This document shows, in pieces, positions 40,055 through 52,258 of a stretch of 64,000 nucleotides of DNA. The position numbers and the translations under genes are program-made. Where the stretch lies: the NCBI GenBank assembly GCA_030686995.1, contig CM060694.1:94083844-94147843 (forward strand), given 5' to 3'. The number at the start of each line of letters is the position of its first letter. Positions within the stretch are counted from its first letter, which is position 1. Source of the stretch: Artemisia argyi. Its lineage: Eukaryota; Streptophyta; Magnoliopsida; Asterales; Asteraceae. The notes beneath the pieces are model-generated. The model did no database searches. It saw only the letters and a program-made list of their open reading frames with translations, and had not been told where the DNA came from.

Positions 40055-41678
40055 GTTACTTCGTCAAAAAGAACTTAACATTAAGTTTCTCAATAGTTTG
40101 CCTGCTGAATGGCGTACTTATGTTGTTGTTTGGTTAAACAAACCTGAATTAGAGAAGATGACCCTCAATGACCTTTACAACAATCTCAAGATTGCTAAAC
40201 TAAAAGTGAGAAAGGCAGGAAGTACAAGCACATGATCAGGAAATATGGCATTCATGTCATATGCCAAGGATGACAATTCTGATGATGAAGATGATCACAT
40301 TTATATTTGTACTGCTACCCCTAGAGTTAGTACTATTAGCATTAAAGTTAGTACAACTGGTTCACAAACTAGTAGTGCTGGCTTAAGTGATGACACCATC
40401 TATGCTTTTGTAGTTAGCAAAGCTGAAGATGCCAATATCTATAATGAAGACTTGCTTCAAATACATGATGATGACTTGGAAGCAATGGACTTAAAATGGC
40501 ACTTAGCTTTGATAAGCATAAGTGTAAAGAAGTACTATCAAAGGACTGGTAAGAAGATCACTTTTAACTTAGGAGATGTTGCTGGCTATGACAACTCCAA
40601 GTTTGAATGCTACAACTGTGGAAAGAGAGGACATTTTGCTAGAGAATGTAGAAGTCCAAGACAACTGAACAGAGATTGTTACAAGAAGAGTAATCTAAAG
40701 GAAGTGACTGTGCAAGAGCCTTCTTCTAAGGATATGTTAGCTATTGATGGTACTGCTTTTGATTGGAGCTTCATGGAAGAAGAAAAAGCCAATGTTGAGA
40801 TCGCACGTATGGCCTTCTCTGACTTTGAGGTTTATGTTAATGGTTGTTCTAAGTCTTGGTCTGCTTTAAAAGAATTAGAAGCACTTAAGGCTAAATATGA
40901 CAGTCAAAGATTAGATCTTAATGACACTCACTATAATTTGCAAAATCATAAAAGAGGATTAGCTGTCCTAGAAGAACAACTTGTTTTTTACAGACAAACT
41001 GAGGCTATCGTTACTGATGATATTGTTGGATTAAGAAAATACTTAGAGAACAGGGATGCTGTAATAAGTATGGTTAAATATGATATTGAACAGCTAAGCA
41101 AACAAAAGTAAAATATACAATTAAGTGTTGACACACTTGAGTATACATCCAAAGGTGTTCAAAAGATAATTGACTCTCAACTAGTGAACATAGCAAAATT
41201 AGGCCTAGGATATAATTGAGTTGCACCTCCCCATAGAGGCATATTTGTGCCACTAGGTATTATCTTAGCTCATACTGGCTTAGATGAGTTTAAGGAACCT
41301 GAATTTCCAGGGTATGGTCCTAAGGCACAGGAGAACACTAGTGAAAGTCAGGCTGATGAGTTGCTTAAAAGTACAAATGAGACTAATTTTGTCAAGTTTG
41401 TGCCTGAAATTAAGTTTAAGACAAATCCTGAGGTTAAGACAGATGTTAAGGTAGAGGTTCAAAATGCTCCTAAGGTGATTAAACAAGAATATAAAAAACC
41501 AGTTAGGAATAATGTTAGATATGCAGAGATGTACAGAATAGCACCTAGGGGAAATCAAAGAAATTGGAATAATATGAAGTCTCAACAACTAGGTGGTGAT
41601 TTTGTTATGCAAAACAAAACATGTTTTGTCTGTGGTAGCTTTGACCACTTTGCTGCATATTATGATAACAAGCCATGA
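40055..41678 (+). pseudogene. Copia III gag fragment with two zinc knuckles, several stops
   Basis: A different copia Gag from those of copia I/II. The end of the UBN2-like domain is visible (FLNSLPAEWRTYVVVWLNKP, TLNDLYNNLKIAKLKV). It is followed by an acidic patch, DLEAMDLKWHLALISISVKK and KYYQRTGKKITFN, and a complete knuckle CYNCGKRGHFAREC (CX2CX4HX4C). A long coiled-coil-like region comes next (SWSALKELEALKAKYDSQRL, NHKRGLAVLEEQLVFYRQTE). Near the end is a second knuckle, CFVCGSFDHFAAYY, in which the last Cys is Tyr. In-frame stops: TGA 40233, TAA 41109, TGA 41218 and TGA 41676. The 5' half of gag is missing. Protease and pol would follow but gypsy C begins at 41751. This Gag type is abundant in Anthemideae, in my recollection. 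Confidence 0.8.
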
Positions 41679-41750
41679 CAAAAGGTGACTTCAAGGGATA
41701 CAAGGGTATATGGGCATAACTAAGTTAGAGTAAACAACAATTTTGCATAT

Positions 41751-44700
41751 TGATTGGTGCTAAATGGTGAACTAAAGTCAACCAAGGATGAGGTCGATAT
41801 GATCAAACAATCTAGGCCAATGCACCAAGGAGTATAGTGTTTTCCCGGGTCGTTTAAGTCCCAGCGAGGTGCGAATGGTATTTAAACGTGCTTGTGATCG
41901 GGTGATTTTCACGGGAAAGGGTTATGATTGATGAAATCAAGGAAATACAAAAGAAAATAGCTTAGACAAGCTATGTGAGCAATTACGTGAAATAAAATTA
42001 ACTAGAAACGTCAAAGAAACTAAAAACGTATGTTTAAATTTAAAATAAACGTAAACGTACAAAAACAAAAGTGAGTTTTATGCTACACTAATCCTAAGGG
42101 TTTATAAATAATTTTCCTACGAACTAGATGACAAAAGAAAATATTGGAAAAAAAAGAAAATTATAATTTTAATTAAAATTCTATTTATTATGATTTAATT
42201 ACCAATTAACACAAATTAAATTCTAATTATTATTAAAACTATTCTAAAAAATCTGAAACTTTTTTGATAAATACTACAAGTTAATTAGAACCTAAGAAAA
42301 ATATAAAAGGTGGTGGTACAGTACAATAATAAGCAGCAAATAAGCAGATAAGCTAAAAAGGGTTTATTACACTAAACAAGCCAACAAGGGTCTTATATTA
42401 AATATTGCAAAGATATAAACGAAGAATACCCAAGGGCGGTTGGTTATGTGTGGTTTGTTGTGTCTGTGAGCAGAAGGTCAGGGGTTCGAATCCCCTTGGC
42501 ACCTTTTTTTGAAAATATATATTTTTTTTAATTTTTCTTTTTGCAAGACCTACTTAACCAACTAATATAAACAACTTATGAAAAGCCACTTTTGATGAGA
42601 AGCTTTAAAATGGCTTATGCAATCTTAAAATCCCAACAGTGGAGGTTTTCGTGAGTTGAGAATTTTAGAAAAGCTCAAGCTAGCCAAAGTGAGCACATAA
42701 GCTAGAACAAAAGTAAAAGCTCACAAACACAATCTCAAGCTCATGAAATCAACCCAATATCCACAATTAAACAACTAAGATCAAACAAATAACAAGATCA
42801 AACAAGCTCATAAGCTGCTGTTGCATCAGCAGCAACTGTGGCTAATGGGGGGACTTGGGAGGCTAATTCAAGCTAACAAACAAGCTTATAGGTGCAAACA
42901 AAGGGTGGATCTAACAAAACAGCCTAGCAGGCTCCACAAAACACTAAGAATCAAGTCCTAAGCCCTCAAGATGAACAAGTTGTGGCCTAATGAAAAATCG
43001 GTCAAACTGGTTAAGGGCTGGGTGCAGGGCATATGCATGGGTAAAACAGTCACTTTGAGCTTATTTTTAAGCTAGCAAATGAAGTTCAAATTAGGATCTT
43101 CTTTTTGCTTCAAATGCACAAGCAACCAAACTACTCATAACAACAAGTTTCATCTAATTTCACCGACTAATAAAGGCTGGAAGTGATCTGTGTTTTGTCC
43201 CATTTCAACAGATGTCAAACTTTTGACTTATGAACTTTTTGCACAAGTTGACTAAATTGAAGTTTAAAAGATCCTAGATGACTAATGTAGTTATACTAAG
43301 CTATATTGAGGCTAATGGAAGTAACCTAAACAAGTTGTAACTCTAAATGATGAATAAGCTTCTCCAACTTCCTAACAGTGCAACTGCTATAAACTTTAAA
43401 GGCCAATTTTGACTTTTTGCTTTAAAACTACCAATTTAAGGCTATGATTGTTATAACTAGACCCTAAGAGTGAAGGCTAAACTAACTTCAACCAAGATAT
43501 CACCTCACAACTCAGCTTACAAGGCTAATCCAAACACCCCTTTAAAAACTGACTTTAACAAATTTTTGAAGCAAATGAATGATTTAAACATTGAAACTGA
43601 GATATAAGGCTATACTGAGCTATCATGAACACAAACAAATAGATTAGAGCAATAATTAACCACTATAACTAAGAATTACAAGATCATACCAAAAAATATA
43701 CTTGAAACTTAAACATTTGAAACTAAAAACATGAAACCTTAAACCTTGGCTAAACCAAGGTATCTTGGAACCGCTACAAGCTCTAGCTTGTCCTAAAATA
43801 AGCTAGTATAGTCCATCTTGCTCATCCATTTCGAGCAACTTCCCAAGTTCCATATGCAAAGGTATCTTTTTGATCATGTCCAATCTTTTTATGTTTTCTT
43901 TTTAAATTTTTAATACTATCAGAGTCTAAGTGAGCTTATGAAACAATTGAAACATCAATTTGGGATAGACAAGGATTTATGTTAAAAACTTAAAATTTCC
44001 ATTAAGATTGAAAAATAAATAACAAAGGTTTGAAATGAAATATGAGATACTTGTATTACTAGAAAACTGATTACAAGGATAAAACTAAACTAGATAAAAT
44101 TAAAAGCATAGGTGCCAAGAAAGGCTTATAAGCTCCTATTTATACTAGCAACTAGAAAACTAGGACCAGGGGACCTTGTGTTTCTTCCTTGTGCTTTTTA
44201 TGTGAGATAAAACAGCCTTGGGTACATCTGTGTGTTTCTTTGGACAATTCCCAGCCTTTGGATGGCTTGTGGAATGATCACAAGCTTCAATATTGAATTG
44301 GCGCCCAAATAAGGTGGTGGATTGCCAGCTTGGCAATTGGGGGGGGGGGGGGAAGTGGGACTGGTATTGGTGAGGGGTAGGGTGGCTGGGTAGGTGTGTG
44401 AGGAAGAGGAGGGGGAAGACAAGTATGTTGGAGAAGGTACAGATGATGAGATGGGTGTACTGTGGAGAAGCTAAAAACCAGAGAATGGTGAAAAGAGGTG
44501 GAGATGGTTGACCTTTTGACCCTCGATACATTTTATTAATAAAACGTGGGAGGGCTAAGGGTAGTTTGGGCTTGGATTTGTTTTTGGGCCAATGTTGGTT
44601 TGGATGTGGACTCGATTTGGTTATTCTTGGATTTGGATTTTTGGGTTAAACAACAACAAGGGTCCATTTGGTTTAGATAATAAGTACAAGGACCAATTAT

Positions 44701-45172
44701 GCAACAAGCTGAAAATGAGGGGCCTGTTATGCCATTTTCCCAAACTTTGCTTCGCGGACCAATATTATCAATCCTTAATTTCCATGGCCCTTTGTTGTTG
44801 ATTTTCCAAGTATAAACCTCCGGGGACTAAAATTGCCAATTTCCAAGGTTGAGGGGCCAAAATTGTAAACTTTTAAAACTTTTTACCCCAGGACCATTTT
44901 TGTTAACTTCTGACTTTTAAAGGACTTGGATTGACTTTTCTTTCAAAACAAATGCTCAGGGACTGATTTTGTTAAATTTTGAAAGTTGAGGGACTGAAAC
45001 TGCCAATTATGCAAACTTTGTTCGTTTTTCATCTGTTTTCAATCATTTTGCATCTGAAACATATAAAACACGATCCTGCGATATTTACTGTATTTTGATG
45101 CATTTTTGAGTGTTTTTAAATGTTTTTGCAGTTCAGATTGGACAAAAATGATGAGTATTCACACACTCATCA
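41751..45172 (-). repeat. Gypsy C 3' LTR (3,422 bp)
   Basis: The minus-strand start at 45172 is TGATGAGTGTGTGAATACTC, which begins the terminal hairpin; the end at 41751 is AGCACCAATCA. TATA box on the minus strand at 44135-44144 (TATAAATAGG). G14 on the plus strand at 44339-44352. A tRNA-like Pol III module lies at 42433-42510 in R/U5. GTCCCT-type repeats in U3 at about 44740-45010. Confidence 0.9.
42433..42510 (+). other. tRNA-like module with Pol III terminator in gypsy C LTR
   Basis: AGGGG-TTCGAAT-CCCCT forms a perfect T-arm (B box GGTTCGAATCC 42483-42493). TGGTTATGTGTGG about 40 bp upstream is A-box-like. The 3' end TGGCACC is followed by T7 (42504-42510). The 5' acceptor strand does not pair with TGGCACC and the anticodon arm is not canonical, so I do not call a functional tRNA. 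It resembles a SINE head or tRNA pseudogene captured in the LTR; the copy in the 5' LTR is at 52963-53040. Confidence 0.6.
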
Positions 45173-45948
45173 ATCCCCCACACTAAAATATTGCTAGTCC
45201 CTAGCAATCTTTTATGAAAATTTAATGGATTTGATGTCTCTTTACCAAAAGCCATTACTTCCGGAGTAGCCAAATGTTTTAGTATGATACTTTGGTACAT
45301 TGATAACCAAATAATTTTAAGCAAACCACCAGCTGTCAACGGATTTGATTTGTCTTTAGCAAAAGCCGTCTGCTTCTGGACTAGCCAACTCTTTGATAGA
45401 ATACAGTTATCATATTGGTGAGTTGATTACCAATTATGGTTTTCCACTACCTTTACCACAAGCCATAACCTTGTGGGCTAGCCAACTCTTTACTTTTTAA
45501 GATATGGTGAGTTGAATCCCATACAATTTTTGGCAAATTGTCAGCCATAAACGGATTTGAGATATCTTTACCCAGAGCCGTTTGCTCTAGGATTAGCCAG
45601 TCCTTATGCTTAGACATGGTGGACTGATAACCATTTATTTTGTTAGTGCCAAAAACTTCCACCGAGTATTTTTTTTTTTTAAATTTGGGGAAAACGGGGG
45701 TATTAGGGCACTAACATGTACAAAACATGTGACAAATACGATAGAATCCCCCCCCCCCCCCCCCCCCCCGCCACACACTTAGAATTGAATATTGCCCTCA
45801 GTATTCAAAGTACCGTCTATTATGCCGCCACTTAGAACGTAAAAGGTAATACTAATAGCCAAGTGTGAAACGGATATCTTTTTATTTTTATTTTTATTTA
45901 TTTATTTATTTTTACTTATACACAACAGCAGGGGCAACTCCCCCAAAC
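45173..45948 (-). other. Gypsy C 3' region: PPT, array, C22 tract
   Basis: No gene. On the minus strand the PPT TTTTAGTGTGGGGGAT ends at 45173. A four-unit array like that of gypsy B lies at about 45215-45650. A homopolymer C22 (45748-45769; G22 on the minus strand) sits at the internal GAGGGCAATATTCAATTCTA then AGTGTGTGGC block. The minus-strand frame 45453-45662 and similar are array artefacts. Confidence 0.75.
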
Positions 45949-48107
45949 TTAGGTGTTAGAAAAGAGAAAGAAGTCAGAGATATGGGTGAAAACCCATGTT
46001 GAGCTAATGTTTTTGTTCACCGAGTCACTAGCTTGACTCGATCCCCGAATTAATTTTTCCTTGGGGAAAGTTTGAAGATCCGGGACAACCATAGGTGGTA
46101 TGTCCTCTCCAAAGTAGTGTTTTAACCGATGCCCATTCACTTTGAAATTTGGACCGTCATTTTGAGATAACTCGACAGTGTCATATGGATAAACTTTGGC
46201 AATAGTGAATGGTCCAGTCCAGCGGGTTTTAAGCTTCCCTGAGAATATCTTCAACCGTGAGTTAAAAAGGACTCGATCACCAACGCTAAAAACGCGGTTC
46301 TTGATTTTTGAGTCATGAATCTTCTTTGTATTCTCCTTATAGATCAAAGAGTTCTCATAAGCTTGATCACAAAGTTCATTTAATTCATTCAGTTGAACTT
46401 TGCGATGAGCACCCGCTGTTTGGAGGTCAAAGTTTGCATGCTTGAGAGCCTAGTAAGCTTTGTGCTCAAGCTCGATCGGTAGATGGCATGCTTTTCCGTA
46501 TACAAGCTTGTAAGGCGTACACCCAATGGGTTTTTTTTATGCAGTACAAAAAGCTCATAGTGCATCATCTAATTTGTCCAACCAAGATGCATGATTTTGA
46601 CCTACGGTTCTTTCCAAGATTCTTTTAATTCATCTATTGGAAACTTCTACTTGTTCACTTGTTTGAGGGTGGTACGCAGTAGAAACATGGTGAGTTACAC
46701 CATACTTTTGCATGACTTTATCAAATTTGTGATTGCAGAAATGCATACCACGATCACTAATTATAGCACGTGGAGTTCCAAATCGAGCAAAAAGAGCTTT
46801 TAAAAACTTCACAACAACTGGGGCATCATTAGTGGGTAAAACTTTCGCTTCAACCCATTTTGTCAAATAGTCAACAGCCACGAGTATGTACTTATTTCCA
46901 TGAGATGACGGAAATGGCCCCATAAAATCAATGCTCCATACGTCAAAGATTTCACAAACTTGAATTGCATTTTGTGGCATTTCATTCTTTTGTGAAATAT
47001 TTTCGTGACGTTGACAAGCGTCACAGGATTTGACCGATTCCTGGGCATCCTTATAAATTGTGGGTCAGTAGAAACCGGAATCAAACACCTTTTTGGCGGT
47101 GTAGTTTGGATTATGGTGGCCCCCCGTGGGACCAGCATGGAAAGCCTTGAGAATGTCACTGGCTTCCTGACCATAAATACACCGCCAGATGACTTGATCC
47201 TCTCAGATTTTAAACAAGTAGGGGTCATCCCAGAAATCATGTTTTACATCTTTAAAGAATTTATTTTTTTGTTGGAACGACATCCCTTTCACAACAAAGT
47301 TACCCGCATGATAGTTTACAAAATCAGAAAACCATGGGGTATTAGAATCTCCATGAAAGGAAACCACATTGAGTGTCTCGAGAGGGAAGGTTTCATTAAT
47401 TTCCTTCTTCTCGAAAACATCTTGGTGGGGGTTTTCAAGACGGGAGAGGTGATCAGCAGCTAGGTTCTCTGCTCCTTTTTTTATCATGAATTATGATATC
47501 AATATCTTGCAGGAGGAGAACTCAACGGAGTAGTCTCGGCTTTGCATCTTGCTTTGCAAAGAGGTACTTCAAAGCCGAGTGATCCATATACACTATGCAT
47601 TTGGTCAATATCAAATACGGCCGAAACTTTTCAAAGGCATACACCACTACTAATAGTTCTTTTTCAGTGGTGGTGTAATGACTTTGAGCCTCGGTCATTG
47701 TTTTGCTCGCATAGTGTATCGGCTGAAAATGTTTTGATTTGCGTTGCCCCAAGACTGCCCCTATTGCATAATCACTAGCATCAGACATAAGGTCAAAGGG
47801 CAAGTCCCAATCGGGGGCAACAAGAATCGGTGCTTCAGTAAGCTTTTTCTTCAAAGTTTCAAAAGCTTCAATGCACTCGGGTGAGAAGATAAAAGGATAA
47901 TCCTTCTCGAGGAGATAGGTCATAGGCCGGCCGATTTTGGAAATCTTGAATAAACCTTCGATAAAAACCGGCATGACCCAAAAAGCTCCTAATACCTTTG
48001 ATGGTAGTGGGATGAGGTAATTTTGCGATGACATCAACTTCGGCTTTGTCAACCTCAATCCTATTTTTTGAAATTTTATGGCCGAGGACAATGCCCTCTT
48101 TGACCAT
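45949..48107 (-). pseudogene. Gypsy C RNase H and integrase (broken pol 3' half)
   Basis: The RNase H part has [40 protein letters not shown] and [20 protein letters not shown]. It stops after that (frame ends at 47522). Linker and integrase pieces follow in separate frames: [20 protein letters not shown] (47487-47203), core [20 protein letters not shown] and [13 protein letters not shown] with [13 protein letters not shown] (46980-46630), and the C-terminal domain [40 protein letters not shown] (46347-45949). The catalytic Asp/Asp/Glu positions are present in the core piece, but indels and stops separate every piece, so no enzyme is produced. Gene order RT-RH-INT is gypsy-type. Compare the nearly continuous copy in gypsy D (58897-60697). 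Confidence 0.85.
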
Positions 48108-49502
48108 AAAGTGACTCTTCTCCTAATTTAGACATAACCTTGTGTATTCACAACGTTTGATCATGTTGTCTAAATGGGAGAGACATAATTGGAACGAATC
48201 CCCAATGACTAAAAAGTCATCCATGAAAACCTCCATTGTTTTCCCGATCATGTCGGAAAATATTGACATCATGCACCTTTGAAACGTTTTAGGAGCGTTG
48301 CATAAACCAAATGGCATGCGACGGTAGGCAAAGGTTCCATAAGGGCATGTGAAGGTAGTTTTCTCTTGATCCTGTGGATCAATGGGGATCTGAAAATAAC
48401 CCGAGAAACCATCGAGGAAACAATAGTACTCATTCCCCGCTAGACTCTCGAGCATTTGTTTCATGAAGGGTAGAGGAAACTGGTCTTTGCGGGTGGCGTC
48501 ATTTAACTTGCGATAGTCAATGCATACACACCAACCCATAACCAATCGAGTTGGAATCAATTTGTTTTCTTCGTTTGTGACAACAGTAATGCCACCCTTT
48601 TTTGGAACGCAATGGATGGGACTAACCCAAGGACTATCCGAGATAAGGTAAATCAAACCGGCATAAAGAAGTTTTAAAACTTCTTGTTTGATAACCTCAT
48701 GAATTTTTGGATTAACCCTTCTTTGTTGTTGGACTGCTTGTTTAAAGTCATCCTCCATTAAAATTTTGTGCGTACAAAATTCTGGGTTGATACCCTTGAT
48801 GTCGGAGAGTTTCCAAGCAATTGCTTGCTTGTGAGACTGTAGAACCTTTATTAGAGCAGTCTTTTCCTCTTCACTCAAATCTTTAGCAATTATGACGGGT
48901 AACTTATCATCACCCGCCAAAAATGCGTATTCAAGATGAGGCGGTAAGTCCTTAAGCTCGAACTCAGGAAAATCATCAGTTTTCTCAACATATTTGATTT
49001 CCTCATTATGAAGTGTTTGTGGTAGAACAGGAAGAAGAGAGGGATCTTCGTTTAATAATTTCTCAAGTAAGAGAATATCCCTCTCAGGGTCAATCTCTTG
49101 GTTATCGATTCCATCGGGAATCGAATCACTCTTGAGAAAGGCCTCAATTTCTTCTAAGACGAAGTCACTTCCCTCAAACGGAGTGAGGGAAGGAGAAGAA
49201 TTAGCAATGATGGGATGAGAAGATGGAGCATAATTTCCACTCGGAGAATTATCAGTGAAACCTAAAACCTCTTGAGCGTACTCCTCAGTAGAAACATCAA
49301 TGACATCTATTCGGTTTACCGATTCAGAGTCATAATTTGAGAAGTACCTCAAAGTTTGATCGAGGTTGAAGGTGATTGCTTCAGTTCCAACACGCAATGT
49401 GATCTCTTGCTCAAATACTTCGATGAGAGCGCGCCCAGTTCTAAGAAATCCCCTTCCAAGAATTAGAGGGACCCTTGAATCGGCATCAAAGTCAACAATC
49501 AC
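48108..49502 (-). pseudogene. Gypsy C reverse transcriptase with linker
   Basis: A 459-codon open stretch. It begins with the end of protease (VPLILGRGFLRTGRALIEVF), then an acidic linker (IDNQEIDPERDILLLEKLLN), then the RT: HKILMEDDFKQAVQQQRRVN, SDSPWVSPIHCVPKKGGITV, CVCIDYRKLNDATRKDQFPL, motif A YCFLDGFSGYFQIPIDPQDQ, CPYGTFAYRRMPFGLCNAPK and motif C EVFMDDFLVIGD. The catalytic Asp residues are intact. The frame ends early at RLCLN* (48123), and the next part (VLGHKISKNRIEVDKAEVD) is in another frame. Would copy element RNA into cDNA if whole; here part of a broken pol. Confidence 0.88.
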
Positions 49503-49939
49503 AAAATCTGCAGGAAAATGAACTTTCCCACTTTAACGAACACGTCCTCAGCAATGCCAAGTGGACGAGAAATCGATCGATCGGCAAGCTCAAGAGTCAT
49601 GCACGTAGGAGTAAGTTCGGGAAGAGAGAGTTTCTTCCACACAGAGTATGGCATCAGGTTAATGCTAGCATCAAGATCGGCCAAGGCGAAGCATTCAACC
49701 ATACCCAAAAATACACATGGAATCAAAAATTTTCCGGGATCTCCAAGCTTCTCGGGAAGCTTTTTCAAAAGAACTGCTGAGCATTTCTCATTCAGTGGAG
49801 TTCTAGCCATTTGGAAAAGCTTTTCCTTATTAATTAACAGATTCTTGATTGTTGATGCAAACTTGGGCATCAAGAGAATAGCATCCGCGAAGCTTATGTC
49901 AAAATGTAGATCTTGAAAGATTTGGAAAAATTTGTCCAT
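49499..49939 (-). pseudogene. Gypsy C protease with mutated active site
   Basis: Athila-type protease region: [18 protein letters not shown] start ([18 protein letters not shown]), then [40 protein letters not shown] and KVGKF. The active site should be DLG; here it is DLD, the Gly being replaced by Asp (gypsy D at the same place has [13 protein letters not shown]). The frame ends in KFIFLQIL* and overlaps the RT frame by 4 bases, a frameshift. Non-functional. Confidence 0.85.
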
Positions 49940-51745
49940 TTAGTGACTAGCTTTTTCGAGGAGCTTTTGTTCATTGAGACGTGATGGGTAAGGAATAGAA
50001 GTTTTGGATTTAGGGTTGTCAACTGGAGTTTCTGGTGGTTCAAAGACAACTCCAGGTTTTGACATGGTTTCTGGGACAACCTGAGGATGGACTTGTGCGG
50101 TACTTCGTGAGCTAGGAGATTGCACCTTGTCCTTTGTCACCTCAGGTTCACATTCCACTACCTTTGGAGGAGAGGAAGAAGAGGTAGTAGGAATCGCGGG
50201 TTCATTATACGAAGCACCACTTCTAGTTGTGATCGCCTTAGCATCGCCCCTCGGGTTAGCGATCGTGTTGCTCGGAAGTGTTCCTGAGCCCGAGGGTCGA
50301 TCATTTAAAGACTTCTTGATCTCAGAAATCTGGCTGACCAACAACTTGTTCATTTCTTCTTAGGATTTCATGAATTGTTTTAACAACTCATCAGATGAAG
50401 GCCCAGTTGGAACAATGGCTTAAGGCTGATTATTAAAATTTTGAGCACGATTGTTTTGGTTGGGACCTTGGTTGTGGAAATTTCCTTAATTTTGGTTGTT
50501 ATTTCCATGGAAATACCCTTGGTTGAAGCTACCCTGACCTTGGTTTCGACTAAAGTTTCCTTGATGTTGGAAACCTTGGTTTTGATTTTGAAAACCGTGA
50601 CTTTGATTGAAGTTCCCTTGGTTTTGAAAACCTTGGTTCACTCTATTTTGATTTTGGTTACGGTTTTGGACATTTTGGTTTTGATTAAAACCCGGTGGTC
50701 CATAGGAGGGCGGTATTGGTTGCCCCCTTGATTAGAAGACCTGACTATAGCATGAGCTTCATACAGAGAACCATCAGTAGCTGTGCAATTGTAGTAGGCA
50801 TGCGGCCCACCACAAGTCACACAGACTTCCACTTTCTTAACCTCAACAGGTGGAGGTGTGTGTGGAAAAGAGACTTTCTTTTGTTGTGACAGAACCAAAG
50901 CTTGAATAGCTTCAGTGAGCTTGTCAATCTTAGCATCGGTGCTAGACTGACTCATAGAAGATGAAGTAGAAGGACCCGCACTAATTTGGGAAACAACCGG
51001 CTTGCTTCGTGTAGAGCGGACCTTGAACTTGTTTTCGATGATTGCTAAAGCTTCTTTGGTGCTTCTACTCAAGAAGTTACCTCCCGCGGAGGCATTGAGA
51101 GAATCCTGATCAACTTGGCTCACACCATTGTAGAAAGTATCGAGTTGCATCAACTCGGAGAAACCATGGTGAGGACACTTGCGAAGTAATTCTTTGAAAC
51201 GATCCGACACTTCACCAAATGATTCATCATATTTTTTAGTGAACTTGGTGATTTCGTGGGAAGAATTCATTCACAAATTTCTTGACAAGATCTTCCCATG
51301 TCTCAATAGATTGAGGAGGTTGTTTTTCAAGCCAAATCCGGGCTTGTCCCTTGAGGGAGAATGGGAAGAGAAGAAGTTTTATTGCTTCAGATGGGACATT
51401 CTTGTATTTGATGGTTGACGTGATTTTGTTAAACCATCGAATGTGAGCATGAGGATTGTGCCTCTCAAAACCGTAGAACTGACTTGAGGTTACAAGATTA
51501 AGTAACCCGGTTTTGAGCTCAAAATTATCAGCCACGATGGCTGGAACAACCATTGCATCTCCGTAATCCTCGATGGGTGCTTGGAGAAGCTCACACATGG
51601 GGCGGTCTTCCGCCATGGTGACAACAAATGTAGAAACAGTACGGATCTCAGATCCGACTGCTGGTGCTGAACGTCTACGATGTCTTCTAGGAATTCTTAC
51701 AAGCTCACGTAATGGGATAGTAGACCTAGAAGAACGAGCGCGCAT
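49940..51745 (-). pseudogene. Gypsy C gag, frameshifted, with Gln/Asn-rich repeats
   Basis: The N-terminal part (51745-51236) starts MRARSSRSTIPLRELVRIPR and holds the gag core ITSTIKYKNVPSEAIKLLLF, LKGQARIWLEKQPPQSIETW and VKKFVNEFFP. A frame change near 51255 leads to FTKKYDESFGEVSDRFKELL, RKCPHHGFSELMQLDTFYNG and the knuckle CVTCGGPHAYYNC (CX2CX3HX4C). Then a Gln/Asn/Gly/Phe-rich repeat tract (about 50690-50400; units such as GFQNQ and GNFNQ) is interrupted by stops. A last piece (50353-49940) has [20 protein letters not shown] sequence leading into protease. At least two frame breaks; not functional. Confidence 0.85.
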
Positions 51746-52258
51746 GCACTAGGAGCAAAATCAATCAAAACAAAGTCGAGGCAAAACCACAGTGAACTTA
51801 AACCAATAATCACAAATGAATGGCTTCTTTAAGAAAGGTACACCACTCATAAGGATACAATGGCAAATTTTTAATCTTTTGTTTGGGAACTTATTAATGT
51901 TCATACCCCCAGTTGGTAGGTGTTCTGTCTTGGTTTGCCATGGTTTATTTTATGTAATTATTATTCACAAGAAAAAGAAGAATGTTTTTGGGTTTTTGTG
52001 AAAAACTTTTGGAAAATTTTGGTATCGTCCGGTTAATCAAAATCGTATTTCTTTAAGAATCACCTTAAAAGAAACCCGATATAGAAAACATAACGATTTA
52101 TTTTGTTTATTTTTTGATTTTTTTGGTGTTTTAACACTTTAGGAAAAGTGTTAATGACTTTTTTGATTTTTGATTAAAATTTACAAAATGACGGGATATT
52201 TACAGTGACGAATGTGAAATAACACTAATCTCTAAGATGCTGCAAATACGCGCACACC
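51746..52258 (-). other. Gypsy C leader between PBS and gag
   Basis: About 0.5 kb, T-rich on the plus strand, no gene seen. Confidence 0.7.

Noticed and set aside
42433..42502. Functional tRNA gene
   Set aside because: T-arm and B box are perfect, but the 5' acceptor strand does not pair with TGGCACC and no canonical anticodon arm forms. Kept only as a tRNA-like module.
45133..45662. Minus-strand frames of 68-69 residues in the gypsy C 3' region (similar in D at 58222-58407)
   Set aside because: They are translations of the four-unit array and are not maintained in gypsy B.
47005..47463. 152-residue plus-strand frame opposite gypsy C integrase (and 59854-60312 in D)
   Set aside because: Antisense shadow of the integrase coding region; present in both elements only because the sense protein is conserved.
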